Notes: generated by a model not told the origin, from the sequence alone. 64,000 bases of DNA from Heliocidaris erythrogramma (GCA_025617745.1 CM046858.1:53794545-53858544); one strand, 5' to 3'; shown: positions 34,615 to 46,369, numbered from the stretch's first letter. Made by a program: numbers and translations.

Positions 34615-36190
34615 TGCTAATAATAGGGACACTGTCTTGTCAAACTAAAAGAGGCACATTTCCTTTGAAAAACGGGGGCACTTATAACAAAGTAAGATGG
34701 GAAGTTTTCCCATGTAGAAAGGGGTACATCTTGGATATACCGGGATATACCCAGATGTTGTGCGTCCAGACAGGTTGTATAAAAATGGCTGTATAAAACA
34801 GGCACTGAAATAAGTTTACAAGCAATACTTCTGAAATTTTCTAATTGACGGTTAGACAATATTATAGACAACCAAATTGATGCTGATTAGTGCCATTTAA
34901 TGAATATTTTTTTTTTAATTAAAAGATAAAAGAGAAGGCTTCACTCAGTTTTCTTGGGCGTCCGCCCCACCCCCCCCCCCCCCCGGCAATAATTCACCTT
35001 CAATAAATGACATGATCAAATAATATGATCAGGAGGAGGAGGGGGATGACCATGATGATTATTATTCATAGAATCACGATCGATCAAAATGGTCATAATT
35101 TTTGTCATGATTTTTGTTAAGATTATGATAAGGAAGACCGAAATAAAGATTTCAAAGAATGTAATGAAATTCAGCAAGTTAGTAATTACCGTGAAACCAC
35201 ATGCACTCAAATGCTCTGAAAGGTGATTTTAAAGTCCCAACCGTGGGAGGACATACTTAATTCCCATCCATGCCCATAAACAGGGGCACACTGTAAGATC
35301 GGTAGATGACAATGAATTGTACGTTAGTAAAATCAGGTATCCCACCCCAAAATAAAAACACAAACCAATTTCTCGCGGCAATTTCTAAGCCCGTATCCGG
35401 ACATTGAACTACCCCCTACGACAATCCCACCCCCTCCCCCCTCCCCGCCCAACTTTCCCCTCAGCCCCCCCCCCCCCCCCCAAATGGACGATTGTTCGAA
35501 CTTGAGATAAAGGCTAAGGATTCGGTCTCCACAGGAGTTGAGAAAAGATTCAATGATTCATTTATTGTCATGCAACAAGCATAACAAATGTGTTACAATC
35601 TGATTTCCAAATTTCAAGCATAAAAATACATATCATAAAAAATAAAAATTGCACGTGATGGATAATAATGAATACAGAAAAACATAGTAATGCACATGTA
35701 TCAAAAATATATTAACACATTGAGAATAAAAATGCGTGACAATATAATACCTCATTATTCCATGATAGAACTACATGCAGAAACAAAGAAATAAGAAGCT
35801 GGAAAAGGAACTAAAGAGAAAGAGAGAGAGAGAAAAGGAGGAAAAAGAAAAAAGAAAGAACGAAAAAGGGTACATACATATGTAAAATAGACAACCAGTA
35901 CTTCCCCTAACTCTAAAACAGGTGTGGCAACGACACTCCAATATTCAAAACAAAAGTACATGTCTGCGTGTGTGTGGGTGTGTGGAAGGGGTCCTGGATA
36001 AGACATCGTTTTTTTAATTACTAAGGCACTGGCAAAGTGCCTTTCAAAGTGTGGGGAGCATTGATAAATATACTTCACTTTTTTAGAAAATAGGGATATA
36101 TTTGACAAAAGCCGGAAATGCATTCTATAAGGCTTTCTTAAATACAGTACCGTTGGGCCTTGGGTTGTCCTTCATCCATATTCCTTTCTT
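34615..36190. other. Non-coding stretch with C-rich runs
   Basis: Poly(C) at about 34968-34984 and 35466-35481. The sequence from about 35550 (ATTCATTTATTGTCATGC) looks like a minus-strand retroelement 3' end. No gene recognised. Confidence 0.4.
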
Positions 36191-36203
36191 TTTGATTGAA
36201 ATG

Positions 36204-37030
36204 ACGACCCTCTTCTTTGATTATGAATAGCGACCCTCTTCTGCGCCATTAATAGCGACCCTCTTCTCCGATTATAAATAGCGACCCTCTTCTCCGATTA
36301 TGAATAGCGACCCTTTTCTCCGACTATGAATAGCGACCCTTTTCTCCGATTATGAATAGCGACCCCCTTCTCCGATTATGAGTAGCGAACCTCTTTTCCG
36401 ATTATGAATAGCTACCCTCTTCTCCGATGATGAATATCGCCCCTCTTCTTTGATTATGAATAGCGACCCTCTTCTTTGATTATGAATAGCGACCCTCTTC
36501 TTTGATTATGAATAGCGACCCTCTTCTCCGATTATGAATAGCGACCCTCTTCTTCGATTATGAATAGCGACCCTCGTCTTCGATTATGAATAGCGAACCT
36601 CTTCTTTGATTATGAATAGCGACCCTCTTCTTTGATTATGAATAGCGACCCTCGTCTTCGATTATGAATAGCGACCCTCTTCTCCTATTATGAATAGCGA
36701 CCTTCTTCTTCGATTGTGAATAGCGACCCTCTTCTTCGATTATGAATAGCGACCCTTATGAATATTGACCTTTATGAATACTCTTTTCTGATTATGAATA
36801 GCGACCCTCTTTCTCCGATTATGAATATCGACCCTCTTCTTTGCTTATGAATAGGGACCCTTATTATTAACGACCCTGATTTGGTATTATGAATAGCGAT
36901 CCTTATGCCTTATTATGAATGGCGGTCCTTATGAATAATTACCCTTATGAATAGCAACCCTTATGTCTTATTAGGAATAGCGGTCCTTATGAATATTTTT
37001 TTATGAATAGCGGTCCATATGACTAGCGAG
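36204..37030 (-). repeat. 26-bp minisatellite array (copy 2, inverted)
   Basis: The same 26-bp unit as 12050-13318 but as its reverse complement (GATTATGAATAGCGACCC), with roughly 28-30 units. The homogeneous part is at the left and the degenerate short variants (TTATGAATAGCGGTCC) at the right, so internal polarity mirrors copy 1. No SINE insertion and no TTAGGG motif here. Confidence 0.95.
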
Positions 37031-37570
37031 CGGACCCCCATAATACAGGTTCGAAGCTATCGATATCTCTGCAATATGGCTTTGGACAAAAGTGATATCA
37101 TAGTTTACACTTATATTTGGGTTTTTTATGAGGGCTGTGAGTTACGTATACTATGCACTCTTTTCGAGGCTCCGGTAAAATTACGAATCTTCAATGACTG
37201 GCGATTTTAACTATGGCAGTCCCCTCAGAGAATCATAATTTCAACCAGAGCCTCTCAGTACATGGTATATTTTGATTATTATTCCCGACCATCAGCCTCC
37301 TGTCTATTACAGGTAGGGGCCGGTTTGTTGAGAATTCCATACATAATTCATTCTTCACCTGGTGCGGAAGTTGGCTAATACCTCAGTCGCAACTACACAA
37401 CAGACCGACTGAAGACCGATGAAATTTTCACTATGTCTGGAATCGATGCAGGCCCAACAACAAACCGAGGATCCCGAACTGCCAGATACACTGCATGACT
37501 GAATCCTACAAGTTCCCCGCATCCACCTTGATAGCCGATATATATTTATAAATGCAACAAAGCTAGCTTT
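37031..37570. other. Non-coding stretch between satellite and hAT-like MITE
   Basis: No gene or repeat recognised. Confidence 0.45.
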
Positions 37571-37573
37571 TTC

Positions 37574-37768
37574 GTCTGTATGGCAAGGCCGTAGGCAGCG
37601 GGGGGCAGGGCGACAGTTGCCCCCTCCCCCCCCCCCCCCGAAATTTCAAAATCCTACTTTTTTTAATCGGGTTTTAGACTTCAAGTTATTGGTTCCTTTG
37701 AAAGCGATTATCTTGCCCCCCCCCCCCCCCCCAGGAAAAAATTTCTGCGTACGGCCTTGCTGTATGGT
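37574..37768. mobile_element. hAT-like MITE (copy 1) with poly(C) tracts
   Basis: Inverted ends CAAGGCCGTAGGCAG and CTGCGTACGGCCTTG (37583-37760) are flanked by the 8-bp direct repeat CTGTATGG, the duplication length typical of hAT transposons. The interior has two C runs and ATCGGGTTTTAGACTTCAAG, which recurs in inverted orientation in the copy at 51181-51345. Confidence 0.85.
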
Positions 37769-37787
37769 GGACCACGAGGTGAGAATA

Positions 37788-38095
37788 TACAGTGCGTCCA
37801 AGAAAAAAAACGAAACCGAGATTATGATCAATATACATGACACATATTTGTAAAGCTTTGGATCCTTTTCTTTCCTTTAATTCCACACTTATGATACATA
37901 CTTCACCCATGAGTGAATAAAGACAATATAAAGCAGGGCTACCAATAAGTCGTTTGGCCAATTTCAAAGAGATAATCACATTTCTAGAAAGTTCTTTTTC
38001 TGCCCTTTCATAGGAAACCTCAATCGGGAAAAATGAGTCTGGGATGACAAAGCTCCATTGGTGTAAACTGATGTTTGCATTTGCATGATTTATCA
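37788..38095 (+). mobile_element. Mariner-like element, one end only (copy 1)
   Basis: Starts TA-CAGTGCGTCC followed by AAGAAAAAAAACGAAACCGA and about 270 bp that match, in inverse orientation, 43165-43504. The opposite terminal repeat was not found, so it is truncated. Confidence 0.65.
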
Positions 38096-38234
38096 AACGA
38101 ATCCGTTTGCACTAGCTGCCTGTCCTAGCAATAAACAAACAAGACAAAAAGACTTCATGCATGGCTGATCGTCAACAAAATGGAGTGGGGCGCACAAAGT
38201 GATAAATGCTGATTGATAGTGAGGTGAGTTTTCC

Positions 38235-39173
38235 TTAAAGTAGAACTTTAATGATTTTAAATATTGGCTTAATACTTATTATTGCATAGATGGCATAAAT
38301 TAAACAAGGTTATCCAAATTCAACGCTTGGAAACATTTGAAGTAATGATTATTATCAATTATAAAACGGTAAAATACAGCCCCCGATATAGCAGCTGAAG
38401 AGCTCCTCGAACGCTGCTGAGATATGTGACGACACACCATGGACCAGTCCTGTCTAAGCAGACGATGTCCCATAACATCTTACACATTTTTCAGAGCCTA
38501 TTTTGTCATCTCCTCTTCACTTATTTCTCTTCCTTCACTAGCGTCAGTCTTAATGTTAGTCTGTTGCCTCACTCTTAACTTCGTGTATGGTATTATTTTG
38601 ATGAAAAATGCAGCGTTAAAAAAATAAAGGAATCAGTCACTTGTAAACAAAATAAGACGCCATTGTATTTTCAGCTGCTTGCACCCGGGCATTTCGGCGT
38701 TTCAAGAGGGAACGAATACCATCCTGCTATTATTCGGAGGGCTTTTCAATTTGAAAGTGGGGTTTATTTCATTGATCATTGACCCTTCTCCTGTGTATTT
38801 ACAATCAAACGGTTTTAGCTATCAGAATCAGTTTCACTTTCCCTTTATAATGGTGTGAAATAAGGTCATGTTTAAATACACCAAACTCTTTATAATTTGA
38901 TAAATAATTGCATTGCAATTACGTTCATTCATTATAGGACGTCGTCTGCTTAAGCAGGATCGATCCCTTGTGTGACGACATCAAAACATCGCTATATTTC
39001 TGGCGAATCCTCGGATATTCCAGATGCTGAGAAGAGCTTTTATTTGTGTTGTTTTTATAATCATCAGATACGCAGTTGACATAAAACTTCTACGATTGCC
39101 ATCTGTAAGCTTCCCAGTTTCTAGTGATGCATTAATTGCCATATTTGTGATTTTCTTTGAATGTCTACTTTAA
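38235..39173 (+). mobile_element. TTAA-flanked non-autonomous element (copy 1)
   Basis: Ends AGTAGA at 38239 and TCTACT at 39169, each directly bordered by TTAA. TTAA target duplications are known for piggyBac and Kolobok transposons. The interior has an imperfect large inverted repeat (CTAAGCAGACGATGTCC near 38454 against GGACGTCGTCTGCTTAAG near 38938). No transposase frame. A copy of ~934 bp lies inverted at 59794-60735. The right TTAA also serves as the left TTAA of the element that begins at 39174. Confidence 0.85.
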
Positions 39174-40282
39174 AGGTCCACTGCAACCCAAATGCAAGTT
39201 GATTTCTGTTGATGTGTAGGGATGCATACAACCCATAATTTGTTATTCAAGCATCTAAATAAATGAAATATTTTTTTAAATCATTTTCTCAAATATGCTA
39301 AGCTGCACCCTAAAAAAATGCTCCAGATTTCATTCCTGCAGTGACATAATCTGTCAATCATTAGTGAGTTGAGGAGAGACAGTGGTATGTAGCTTTGCCA
39401 GAGATGACTATCTGTTCTAATATACCATACAATGCCTAGTAATGTCAGGCATGCAGGTGTACGTAGCATCAGCAGGAAAAGAATGGTAATGAGGAGGTAT
39501 TAGGTACGTTCACACGTATAGCGATAGCATCGATGCTATCTAGGTTTCGAGACTATTTTGGTCATGACCAGATAGTTTTAAGACCAAACGCTGTCTGAAC
39601 GTAGATATTCACGAGATAGAAGCGAGTTGGAGCTAGGTTTCGAAACTATTCTGGCAGCGAGTAGAGCGATAGCATCGATGCTATCTAGGTTGCGAGACTA
39701 TTTTTGTCATGTAGAGCGATAGCATCGATGCTATCTAGGTTTCGAGACTATTTTTGTCATGACCAGATAGTTTTAAGACCAAACGCAGATAGTCACGAGA
39801 TAGAAGCGAGTTGGAGCTAGTTTCGAAACTATTCTGGCAGCGAGTAAATCTCAGGATCCAGCGGTAGACCACCCACCGCGCTTGTGACTATTTGTAATGT
39901 GAACGCAATCGCTGCTTCACTCGCTGCTATCTTCACTCGCAACTTCGCATGATATGACCCCTGTGCACAAACTTCAATACCAATTATACTCGGGTCACCG
40001 TGTGTGGCGCAGTAATTATTGTTTTGGCAGCGAGTGAGCGATGGATAGTCACGAGTGGGTGATAGAAGCAAGTCGATCATGGCCTGTCTGAACGTACTGG
40101 AAATAGTTTCGAGACTTACATAGCATCGATGCTATGTACTACGTATAAACATAACTTGTGTAATTAACACATGAATAGTACATTTCAGCCTGGCAGGCAC
40201 ATTCCACAGATACCGCGCTTGTGACTCTTTGTAATGTGAGCGCAATCGCTGCTTCACTCGCTGCTATCTTCACTCGCAACTA

Positions 40283-40499
40283 TTATAATTCTGTCTGTTT
40301 CATGTGGTGCTATAATATCATGTGATGTACCCTCTTCCCTACTTTTTTCTATTATCATTCTGTCTGTTTCATCTGGTGCTGTAATGTAATGTATGTATTC
40401 ATGTGATGTAGGGGTAAGTAGGCTACTGTATACAACTGTGTGGTATTAAAGGGAGGGTTTTTTTGTTTTTGTTTTTGTTTTACTTCTTTTTATCTTTTT

Positions 40500-40540
<41 letters not shown>

Positions 40541-40770
40541 ATGGTCTTTAGATATTGATTTACATGTGCTTACCAGATAATAGTGTGCATGTGTTTTATT
40601 TTGGTATAAGATTGGAGTTCAGTCAATTTTGACATGTACAAGGTTTATTTAAAATTAATTATTTTAACACATGTATTTGCTAGTTGATTGTATTATCGAT
40701 ATATTACAAATGAATTGTTATTGTGTTATTATGTTGATTTATGAAGACAAATAAAATATTCAAAACAAAA
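40283..40770 (+). repeat. Retroelement 3' tail, copy 1, inside the duplicated block
   Basis: About 490 bp, including a (TA)n run at 40505-40537, end with AAATAAAATATTCAAAACAAAAA. They sit between CACTCGCAAC and TTCGC, which are contiguous at 39938. The terminal motif resembles the 3' end of the L1/Tx1-like LINE at 29.6 kb. Confidence 0.65.
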
Positions 40771-41186
40771 ATTTCGCCTGATATGACCCCTGTGCACAAA
40801 CTTCCGCGCGTTTTGACCATGCATACCAATTATACTCGGGTCACCGTGTGTGGCGCAGTAATTATTGTTTTGGCAGCGAGTGAGCGATGAATAGTCACGA
40901 GTGGGTGATAGAAGCAAGTCGATCATGGCATGTCTGAACGTACTGGAAATAGTTTCGAGACTTACATAGCATCGATGCTAACATAGCATCGATGCTATGT
41001 ACTACGTGTGAACATAACTTTACATAGCGTCGATGCTATGTACTACGTATAAACATAACTTGTGTAATTAACACATGAATAGTACATTTCAGCCTGGCAG
41101 GCACATTCCACAGATACCGCGCTTGTGACTATTTGTAATGTGAGCGCAATCGCTGCTTCACTCGCTGCTATCTTCACTCGCAACTA

Positions 41187-41576
41187 TTATAATTCTGTCT
41201 GTTTCATGTGGTGCTATAATAATTATAATGTAATGTATGTATTCATGTGATGTAGGGGTAAGTAGGCTACTGTGTATAACTGTGTGGTAAGGGAGGGGTT
41301 TTTTTTTCCTTCTTTTTATCTTTTTCTTTTTATATATATGATATGGTCTTTAGATATTGATTTACATGTGCTTACCAGATAATAGTGTGCATGTGTTTTA
41401 TTTTGGTATAAGATTGGAGTTCAGTCAATTTTGACATGTACAAGGTTTATTTAAAATTAATTATTTTAACACATGTATTTGCTAGTTGATTGTATTATCG
41501 ATATGTTACAAATGAATTGTTATTGTGTTATTATGTTGATTTATGAAGACAAATAAAATATTATTCAAAACAAAAA
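41187..41576 (+). repeat. Retroelement 3' tail, copy 2
   Basis: Same sequence and same insertion site as the copy at 40283-40770, with a much shorter TA run. The identical site shows that the insertion came before the tandem duplication. Confidence 0.65.
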
Positions 41577-41865
41577 CTTCGCATGATATGACCCCTGTGC
41601 ACAAACTTCCGCCCGTTTTGACCATGCATACCAATTATACTCGGGTCACCGTGTGTGGCGCAGTAAGTATTGTTTTGGCAGCGAGTGAGCGATGAATAGT
41701 CACGAGTGGGTGATAGAAGCAAGTCGATCATGGCCTGTCTGAACGTACTGGAAATAGTTTCGAGACTTACATAGCATCGATGATATGTACTACGTATGAA
41801 CATAACTATTGTTCGAAACCATGCAATTCTATTGTGGGCATGTGCTGAGCTGGGGGAAGTTACAT

Positions 41866-42664
41866 CCCTGATAGCAGAAAGTGTTAAAAATGACGTGATA
41901 TTTACGTCGCGGTTTTCGTCTTTTTTACGTCCTGTAATTACGTCAATAAGACGACAACTTGCACCAACGCAAGACGTCAAGAGGACGTCTTATTTTGACG
42001 TCATCTGTACGCCTTGTACACTGTAAAAATTAAAGTGCTACTTTTAGGGGCATGTTAGTGACTGCACCTGAAATGCTGTTTATAGCACTTGTAGTGTGCT
42101 AATTTACCAGCAAAAAAAAAATGTGACCGTGGCGAGCCTCGAACCAGGTTCCGCTGATTGAGAGGCGCTGACGTTACCGATGGACTATCGAATGCTTCTT
42201 GCAATCCAGTTTAGTCATGGGAGTCAAGTAGATAACATGAACTATGTGGTGTCGTAAATTCACTATGTAACAATATGATCTCCTCTAAATCGTACAATGC
42301 GAGTTAGTCTAGCGGTAATGCCAGCAATTCTCGATCAGCGGACCCTGGTTCGAAGCTCGCCCAAATCATTTTTTTATGAATGTTTAGCAGTTTAAGGAGT
42401 CGGTCCAGCTCTTGTGAAAGTGATGAAATAGCACCCTGTGTGCATTCAATAGCACTCTGAGTGCAGTCCCTATGCATGCCCTCAAAAAGTGCTATATACA
42501 GCACTTCAGTTTTTACAGTGTACAGATGACGTCAAAATAAGACGTCCTCTTGACGTCTTGCGTTGGTGCAAGCTGTCGTCTTATTGACGTAATTACAGGA
42601 CGTAAAAAAGACGAAAACCACGACGTAATTATCACGTAATTTTTACCACTTTCTGCTATCAGGG
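41866..42664. mobile_element. Compound palindromic element with two tRNA-like units (copy 2)
   Basis: 799 bp, nearly identical to 30764-31565 from CCCTGATAGCAG to CTGCTATCAGGG. It contains both inner palindrome ends and both tRNA-like units (42121-42195 minus, 42297-42367 plus). It is flanked by a 2-bp direct repeat (AT). It lies inside the 39174-42915 element. Confidence 0.85.
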
Positions 42665-43129
42665 ATTCCACTGTCTATTGTATAATGTTAGTGTAGCTGA
42701 CTGATGATTGATAGATGATGTCATTGCAGGAATGAGATCTGGAGCTTTTTTTTTTAGGGTGGAGCATAGGAGGTTGGAAAAAAATATTTCAAAAATAAAA
42801 TATTTAAAAATCTATGAAACATATTTAGATGTTTGAATAAATATTAGTTGTGTGTATCCCTGCTCATCAGCAGCAAAAAGCTTGCATTTGGGGTGCATTT
42901 GATTGCAGGGGCCATTTAACATATATTTATAACCATGCAGTTAACAACAGAGCAACGAGTATTTCTGGTAGCAGAATGGGGACGATCTGACCTGGGGGTG
43001 AAGATGGGTAGGGGGGTGGACGGTAAATACGAGGAGAAGAGGAGGGGAGGGAAGGTATCAACATGTAAGTTTTTAATCCACACGTGACCATCGCCGCATC
43101 CATTCATGCGAAAAATCGGTCAGGTGTAA

Positions 43130-43506
43130 AAAAAAAAATACCCCCAAACCCCCGAAGATTTTGAAAACCACGGAAATGCAATCAGTACTTTAATCCAAGA
43201 TATCTCTGTCATCCCTTGCTCATTTTTCCCGACGGAGGTGTCATATGAAAGGGAAGAAAATGAATTTTCTATGTGATTATCTCTTTTAAATTCAGATATC
43301 GTTGGCCAAACCACTTTTTGGTATACCTGTTTCATATTGTATTTATTCCCTCATGCTTGAAGTACGTGTCACATGAGTGGCATCAAAATAATGAAAGAAG
43401 ATGATCCAAGCTTTACAAATATGTGTCATTTGTTAATCATAACTGTGATTAAGATATGATTAAACATCGATAAATCTCGGTTTCGCTTTTTCTGGGACGC
43501 ACTGTA
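43130..43506 (-). mobile_element. Mariner-like element, one end only (copy 2)
   Basis: The minus-strand start at 43504 (CAGTGCGTCCCAGAAAAAGC, bordered by TA) and about 340 bp match 37790-38095. The other end is missing. The 43120-43140 side is a poly(A)/T-type run. Confidence 0.65.
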
Positions 43507-43509
43507 TAG

Positions 43510-44460
43510 GGAACCTGAATTACAAGCTTTGCTTTCCAAGGTTTCCTCAACAATACAGCTAGTATTTACTGCTTCCCATTTACAAAATAAATATCTTTCT
43601 TTTTTAACCGAATTCATGTGCCATATTTCAATCTTAATGTTTTTTTCTATGCTCAATATAATTTTTGAAAACTGAAACTGAATATTCAAACTCTATCGCT
43701 AAATTGTAGTACATGTGCTCCCTTCGTTACGAATGCGAAATTTATTTATTTATTTATTTATTTATTTGAACATATTTAATCAGGATGACAAGATCAGTTA
43801 ACAACTGTTTTACATCATGGTCCTGAGATATCAACAGTATATTAAAAGCATCGAAAAAAATAATAAGTTATTATATATATGATGTGTGGAAAAAATAACA
43901 CAATGATTATTCCAAAATATTCTTGCATAAACTCAGAAAGTAAAAAATGTGGTATAAGATAATGAATTTAAAACAAATGGCGTCAATTAGTTATAAGAAT
44001 TAACATGTATTGATATTACAGGCCTAGCTAATGATAACACAACACAGCATTCAGAATTTAGTTGAATTTTGTGAGACACTGATTTATTCGAGCTGAGCCT
44101 GCAGATCATAAGCATGCAGAACAATATATCAACAAACTATTGGTTTGACCATCTGTAAACATTTCTTTAACATGAATATGCTTTTAGTCATGGTGCAAGA
44201 ACTGCCCTGGCCTCAACTCTAGAAGGACCCGGTGTTTTTATCCGTCTAATTCCCTTTCTTTCTCATAACATGCATCTAACTATCTGCACCGAGCATGGCC
44301 ATCCATGCTAACCACCGGATGCTCTCTGCATAAGGGCCACCAACAGACAAGCACTCCCTCAAATCCCCCTTGCCTGCTAGAGGTGCTTAGGATGACTCCA
44401 CTGCTAATTAGCAGACGAGACCCCATCCACACCCCACAAGCTAAGGTCCAGGGATCCCAA
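43510..44460. other. Non-coding stretch with (TTTA)n
   Basis: A (TTTA)n run at 43739-43768 opens a segment (TTGAACATATTTAATCAGGA) that looks like a minus-strand retroelement 3' end. No gene recognised. Confidence 0.4.
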
Positions 44461-44464
44461 ACAG

Positions 44465-45060
44465 TGACTCGCATAGCCTTTTGACAAGGCCCTCGTGACT
44501 TGGCTATTTTTCTCGGCAAGTAAGCTAGTAGTGGCTGCATAACAAGACTAGCCGCCCAGCCCGGTGAATGCGCGATCGAGCGACGTGAGTCCGAGGGCCT
44601 TTTGGGACCTGGCCTGTATTTCTTATGCTATCCTTTGTTCCTAGCGAGGATCTGCTACCTTATAGGTAGGAGCCAATCAGCGAACGTATCTTCGCATGAC
44701 GTCAGCATAAATTTGGTATGCAAATTCGCCTTCATCTTGAGCTAGCTCGCTTGGCATCCGGCGCTGCGGGCCGTGCAAGCTACATCAATCATGGAAAGCA
44801 AGCCCCGCAGATACCGTTGTGATTGGTCGATAATCCTCGGTAGGCGTGTTTAAGCATACGAATGTCAACTCGTGAATAATTCATATCGGACGATGGAAAC
44901 CCAGGTTCCAAAAGGCCTCGCGACTAAAGTCGCTCGATCGCGCGTTCACCAGGGCCGTGTTGATTCTTTTCGTCGCCGGCTAGTCTCATCTCAGGCACAG
45001 CATGACGAGGAAAATAGCCAACTCACGAGGCCTTGTAAAAAGGCTATGACTCGCACCGCG
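44465..45060. mobile_element. Fold-back element with ~145-bp diverged arms
   Basis: The left arm (44465-44612: GACTCGCATAGCCTTTTGAC ... GCGCGATCGAGCGAC ... GGCCTTTTGGGACCTGG) is complementary to the right arm (44890-45058) at roughly 75-80% identity. The ~280-bp GC-richer loop contains TGACGTCAGC and a CCAATCA/GATTGG pair. Open frames here (such as 44872-45219) cross the arm and are probably not genes. Confidence 0.65.
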
Positions 45061-45364
45061 ACAGGCTGGACAGCGTACGTGACCCTTCCCGCTAAGAATG
45101 AAATGGTGCAAGATGCAAAAGTGGCTATTACGCAATTCATTTTATTACATCAAGTTCCAAAAGTTCAAACTTTCTCCATGAGTTGGGCCAAAGCAGTTAA
45201 CCACTTGCTAACACCGTAGTTTGCACAGTGGCTACAATTTCGAATTGGCGCCATACGGGCACCGCCCGCCGCCACTGGGCAGACTCGGTTGGTGTAACTC
45301 TTGTCATCATGACCCGCCTTCGGGTAATTCGGCGATATTGTGAACGCTTTGTGACTATATACAA

Positions 45365-45800
45365 CACGAAAACTTCTTAAAAACATACACAACGTACGTG
45401 TCACTGTAAAACTGCAATGCTCTCAAATAACTTGCATTGAATATGCATTTACCCAACACCAACATCTTATAAACATGCACCACTTATGTGACCTGTAACA
45501 CAGCAATGCCTTCAAATAACTTGCACCGACTAGGGATTTACCGTAAACAAACATCTCATAAACATACACAATTTATGTGTCACTGTAACTGAATGAATTT
45601 ACTAAAAACAAACATCTCCTAAGCATGCACAACTTATGTGTCACTGTAAAACTGCAATGCCTTCAATTAACTTGCACCAAATATGAATTTACCCCAAACA
45701 AACATCTTACAATCATTGACAATTTATGTGTCACTGTAAAACTGCAATACCTTCACATAATTTGTACCGACTATGGATTTACACGCAAAACAGACATCAG
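45365..45800 (+). repeat. ~90-bp tandem repeat, about 4-5 units
   Basis: Phrases TATGTGTCACTGTAAAACTG, CAATGCCTTCAAATAACTTG and AAACAAACATCT recur with a period of about 90 bp. One unit near 45580 is shortened. Confidence 0.8.
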
Positions 45801-45804
45801 ACTA

Positions 45805-46330
45805 CTATTAAAGTCCACTGAGGTTTGCACTTCCCAGCTTCTTGCACTCGCATGTGAATTACATAAAATCGCTTTAATAATTGCCTGGTTATTGCATTGT
45901 TACGTAAAACGCATGTAAATTACATGCCGTATGTGGTTCATTAGACCACCTATAGTACGTAAGGCACCTAGGGACACAACGACCGCGTTAGCGGAAGTTA
46001 CGGAGGCCACGAAAAACCCACCTTTTTAGGAAAGGGAAACGTGGTTGCGACCAAGGCCACTAGATGAGGGCGCACTCCCTGTCTCCTCACGCAGTGAAGC
46101 TGATAATGTGGTAACTATTAATTTGGTAGCTGATACATCTATATATATTTTTCCGGAATGTCCTTAAACAAAATTTAGTTAGGGCTAAACAATGTGTACC
46201 CTAGACAACAACATGAATGTAATGGAAAAACAAAAGCTCACAAACTCTACTAACAACTATTCATACAATCTGAGTTTGAGGCAAGACACAATAAAAAGAA
46301 AAGAGGTAGCACAAAATCGGGGAAATTGAG
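45805..46330. other. Non-coding stretch
   Basis: No gene recognised. Confidence 0.4.
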
Positions 46331-46335
46331 AGCAG

Positions 46336-46358
46336 GGGGGGGGGGGGGGGGGGGGGGC
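46336..46358. repeat. Poly(G) run
   Basis: About 22 consecutive G directly downstream of the SGNH-like pseudogene. Confidence 0.9.
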
Positions 46359-46369
46359 CTTCCCGCAAG

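Larger units (their letters stand above)
39520..41800. repeat. Tandemly duplicated block with 16-bp AGCATCGATGCT palindromes
   Basis: The palindrome ATAGCATCGATGCTAT or a close variant occurs at about 39527, 39670, 39720, 40120, 40968, 40983, 41024 and 41771. A ~904-bp period links 40136 and 41040 (GTACTACGTATAAAC), and a shorter one links 41040 and 41787. Shared phrases include GGCAGCGAGTGAGCGATG and GATAGAAGCAAGTCGATCAT. Confidence 0.75.
39170..42919. mobile_element. Composite TTAA-flanked element with ~200-bp inverted ends
   Basis: The left end 39174-39375 (AGGTCCACTGCAACCCAAAT and on) is the diverged reverse complement of 42715-42915 (ending TTGCAGGGGCCAT). Both are bordered by TTAA. Between them are tandemly duplicated blocks carrying the palindrome ATAGCATCGATGCTAT, two copies of a retroelement 3' tail, and the nested palindromic element 41866-42664. 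Frames at 39829-40080, 40729-40926 and 41561-41980 (minus) are translations of the same duplicated block (shared DLLLSPTRDY phrase) and resemble no transposase I know. Confidence 0.6.

Noticed and set aside
35755..36123. 122-codon minus-strand frame
   Set aside because: Phe/Ser/Leu-rich translation of a purine-rich simple-repeat region.
39829..41980. Three related minus-strand frames sharing DLLLSPTRDY
   Set aside because: They are translations of one tandemly duplicated non-coding block; the longest only extends by running into the nested palindrome.
44872..45219. 115-codon open frame
   Set aside because: It spans one arm of a fold-back element and shows no protein family features.
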